Source of the DNA: Photobacterium carnosum
GTDB taxonomy: Bacteria > Pseudomonadota > Gammaproteobacteria > Enterobacterales > Vibrionaceae
DNA: 64,000 bases
NCBI RefSeq assembly: GCF_002849605.1
Contig: NZ_NPIB01000001.1
Location: 310,001 to 374,000 of the forward strand
Direction of reading: 5' to 3'
Position 1 is the first letter of the stretch. Each line of letters begins with the position of its first letter. The position numbers and the translations under genes are program-made. Below, piece by piece: positions 62,256-64,000 of the stretch. The notes beneath the pieces were generated by a model. The model saw only the letters and a program-made list of their open reading frames with translations. It was not told where the DNA came from and ran no database searches.

Positions 62256-62783
62256 ATGGCGAGCGTTGGACTCTTCTTTGGTAGCGACACAGGTAACACC
62301 GAAGCTGTCGCTAAAATGATTCAGAAGCAACTAGGTAGCAAGCTAGTTGAAGTAAAAGATATCGCAAAAAGCAGCAAAGAAGATATCGACAACTTTGATC
62401 TGATACTACTAGGTATTCCTACTTGGTATTACGGTGAACCACAGTGCGATTGGGATGACTTTTTCCCAGAGCTTGAGCAAGTTGATTTTTCAACTAAGCT
62501 TGTTGCTATCTTTGGTTGTGGTGACCAAGAAGATTACGCAGAATACTTCTGTGATGCGATGGGTACAGTACGTGACATCGTAGAAAGTAAAGGCGGCACA
62601 ATTGTGGGTAATTTCTCAACTGCTGGCTATGAGTTTGAAGCATCAAAAGCACTCGTTGATGATGCAAACTTTGTCGGCTTATGTATTGATGAAGACCGTC
62701 AACCAGAGCTAACAGCACCGCGTGTTGAGCAATGGGTTAATCAAATCTTTGATGAGATGTGTCTTGCTGAACTTGCTGACTAA
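62256..62783 (+). CDS. fldA: Flavodoxin
   Basis: FMN electron carrier that replaces ferredoxin in low iron and supports MetH, BioB, IspG/H and anaerobic enzymes. The 175-residue long-chain flavodoxin starts MASVGLFFGSDTGNTEAVAK, with the FMN-phosphate loop GSDTGNTE. FMN-ring residues lie in IPTWYYGEPQCDWDDF and GCGDQEDYAEYFCDA. E. coli FldA is 176 residues. It lies upstream of fur in the same orientation, as in E. coli. Confidence 0.97.
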   Translation: MASVGLFFGSDTGNTEAVAKMIQKQLGSKLVEVKDIAKSSKEDIDNFDLILLGIPTWYYGEPQCDWDDFFPELEQVDFSTKLVAIFGCGDQEDYAEYFCDAMGTVRDIVESKGGTIVGNFSTAGYEFEASKALVDDANFVGLCIDEDRQPELTAPRVEQWVNQIFDEMCLAELAD

Positions 62784-62808
62784 GCACTGTGCAGTTAAAA
62801 GCATCAAT

Positions 62809-62837
62809 AAAAAACGCGCTTAAAGCGCGTTTTTTAT
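62809..62837 (+). terminator. Terminator of fldA
   Basis: AAAAAACGCGCTT pairs with AAGCGCGTTTTTT around a tiny loop, ending in a T-run, about 25 bases after the stop. Confidence 0.9.
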
Positions 62838-63242
62838 TATCTCTATAATCATTACTCTAAACATGCAATTTTAATATCAGTAATACAATTTTTAAAAATA
62901 TAGAACAGCAAAATAACCATTATCTTTTTAATGTCTGAAAATCAATCTGTGCATACTTATCCCATACAAAATATTACTCACCTGATATTTTTATCTTTTT
63001 GATTTAAAATATAAATTCATAAAATAATCATCACCGCTAAGCAACATTATGTGATTACCTGCTCCAAAATAAAAACACTAAATGTAATGTTAGCTTAGCT
63101 AAACAAAACAGCGAGTAATCAAACAAAGCGGCGCACTATATAAACGGATATGATAAGTTATTTTATTACATAATATTTACAATATTGCAAACTCAAGAAA
63201 AGTGACACTTCTGCTAGATAACTGACCTTTTAAGGTTTATTG

Positions 63243-63264
63243 TTATCGTTGCGTCACTTATAAT
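63243..63264 (+). promoter_or_regulatory. fur promoter with element shared with fldA
   Basis: TTATCGTTGCGTC (63243-63255), then three bases, then TATAAT (63259-63264). The element begins 80 bases before the fur ATG, nearly the same distance as in fldA (77). Confidence 0.6.
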
Positions 63265-63322
63265 GAATCTATATGAGAAAGACTACTGCAACATTTTTGC
63301 AGCTAGCCAACAGGAAAATCGG

Positions 63323-63769
63323 ATGTCAGATAATAATCACGCGCTAAAGCAAGCTGGTCTTAAAGTAACACTTCCTCGTCTTAAGATTTTAGAAGTGCTT
63401 CAACAACCTGATTGCCAACACATCAGTGCTGAAGACCTGTATAAAAAACTCATCGATATCGGTGAAGAAATTGGCCTTGCGACCGTTTACCGTGTCCTTA
63501 ACCAATTTGATGATGCAGGCATTGTAACTCGTCACCACTTTGAAGGTGGTAAATCAGTATTCGAACTCGCCACGCAACATCATCATGACCACTTAGTTTG
63601 TCTTGATTGTGGCAAAGTAATTGAATTTTCAGACGAAATGATTGAACAACGCCAAAAAGACATCGCGGCACGCTTCAATGTTCGTTTAACAAATCACAGC
63701 TTATACCTTTACGGTCACTGCATAGACGGCAACTGTAATGCTGATGAAACGTTGCATGATGAAAAATAA
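63323..63769 (+). CDS. fur: Ferric uptake regulator Fur
   Basis: Iron-dependent global repressor. I start at the ATG at 63323 (MSDNNHALKQAGLKV), preceded by AGGAAAATCGG, giving 148 residues as usual for Fur. The winged-helix DNA-binding domain spans about 1-82. The metal-binding, dimerisation part has the HHHDHLVCLDCG block with its regulatory histidines and the structural Cys-x2-Cys, and a second pair in YGHCIDGNC near the end. It probably controls feo and other iron genes, although no strong Fur box was found in this window. Confidence 0.97.
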   Translation: MSDNNHALKQAGLKVTLPRLKILEVLQQPDCQHISAEDLYKKLIDIGEEIGLATVYRVLNQFDDAGIVTRHHFEGGKSVFELATQHHHDHLVCLDCGKVIEFSDEMIEQRQKDIAARFNVRLTNHSLYLYGHCIDGNCNADETLHDEK

Positions 63770-63795
63770 CAATGACTAGTTATTTTCACCCTAAG

Positions 63796-63824
63796 AACCA
63801 GTGATCAATATCACTGGTTTTTTA
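63796..63824 (+). terminator. Terminator of fur
   Basis: AACCAGTGAT pairs perfectly with ATCACTGGTT around CAAT, then six T. Confidence 0.92.
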
Positions 63825-63845
63825 TTACAAGAAATAAGCATTATA

Positions 63846-63884
63846 AAAAAAGCGCCTATTCCATCACTGAAATAGGCGCTTTTT
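63846..63884 (-). terminator. Terminator of glnS
   Basis: AAAAAGCGCCTATT pairs with AATAGGCGCTTTTT around a 10-base loop. On the minus strand a run of seven T follows, 20 bases after the glnS stop. Confidence 0.9.
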
Positions 63885-63903
63885 AACAAATATTAATGAC
63901 TAA

Positions 63904-64000
63904 TTAGTCACCAATTTTTGCCCAAGTATCACGTAGACCAACAGTGCGGTTAAACACTAAATGGTCAGCACTTGAATCTTTGTTATCGGCACAGAAATAA
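63904..64000 (-). CDS. glnS: Glutaminyl-tRNA synthetase (C-terminal end only)
   Basis: The reverse complement of the window edge reads [18 protein letters not shown], then [13 protein letters not shown] and TAA. This closely matches the C-terminus of E. coli GlnS, with the conserved [14 protein letters not shown]. Only 31 residues plus the stop are inside the window and the rest lies to the right. The enzyme charges tRNA-Gln. The call rests on this short but characteristic tail and on its place beside fur, known from Vibrionaceae and related genomes. Confidence 0.9.
   Translation of the reverse strand, partial: YFCADNKDSSADHLVFNRTVGLRDTWAKIGD

Larger units (their letters stand above)
62784..63322. 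other. Intergenic region fldA-fur
   Basis: About 540 AT-rich bases. It contains the fldA terminator (62809-62837) and the fur promoter (63243-63264). The middle shows no gene and no clear Fur box. A 20-codon in-frame extension of fur from 63263 has no ribosome site. Confidence 0.55.

Noticed and set aside
63263-63322. N-terminal extension of fur or a short upstream peptide
   Set aside because: It begins at the expected transcription start, has no ribosome site, and Fur is normally about 148 residues.

Overview
The window is an ordinary stretch of chromosome from a gammaproteobacterium of the family Vibrionaceae. The low-GC, AT-rich intergenic DNA, the protein sequences and the gene neighbourhoods fit Photobacterium or a close relative best; the genus is an inference from overall character, not from a marker gene. 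Almost every gene is a core housekeeping gene in a neighbourhood also known from Escherichia coli (adhE-ychE, the his operon, tdk/hns, ycgL-minCDE, rnd-fadD-yeaY-tsaB-yoaA, yecM/argS, feoABC, mepM-znuA/znuCB, sucDCBA-sdhBADC/gltA, ybgI-ybfA-pgm-seqA/ybfF-fldA-fur). I see no insertion sequence, prophage, integron, CRISPR array, toxin-antitoxin pair, defence island, rRNA or tRNA.

Layout. 1-10.3 kb: adhE (cut by the left edge), a MarC-family membrane protein, a voltage-gated potassium channel with a C-terminal zinc ribbon, periplasmic glycerophosphodiester phosphodiesterase, cysS, ppiB, lpxH, a TauE/SafE-type permease and ychJ. 10.6-18.1 kb: the complete histidine operon hisLGDCBHAFI(E), with a leader peptide holding four consecutive His codons and a classical attenuator. 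18.1-25.1 kb: tdk, an NhaC-type antiporter, hns, a MltB-type lytic transglycosylase, ycgL and minCDE. 25.1-32.7 kb: rnd, fadD, an alpha/beta hydrolase, a Slp-family lipoprotein, tsaB and yoaA, all on the minus strand. 32.8-38 kb: purU, yecM, argS, a DUF924 protein and a HIT protein. 38-45.1 kb: metal uptake, feoABC for ferrous iron, then mepM-znuA and divergent znuCB for zinc around a palindromic Zur-type operator. 45.2-56.5 kb: a tricarboxylic acid cycle block, sdhCDAB-sucABCD on the minus strand and divergent gltA. 56.5-64 kb: a 7-bp tandem repeat after gltA, then ybgI, ybfA, a DUF1853 gene, pgm, seqA, ybfF, fldA, fur and the 3' end of glnS.

No new multi-gene system is visible. The signals most worth following are non-coding: (i) 12 perfect copies of a heptamer directly behind the gltA stop codon; (ii) an identical 13-bp element at the same distance from the -10 box and from the start codon in front of both fldA and fur; (iii) two successive terminator-like hairpins in the argS leader, between two divergent genes where no gene-end terminator is expected; and (iv) a perfect inverted repeat between sucB and sucC. 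All start-codon choices, operator calls and hairpins were made by eye.
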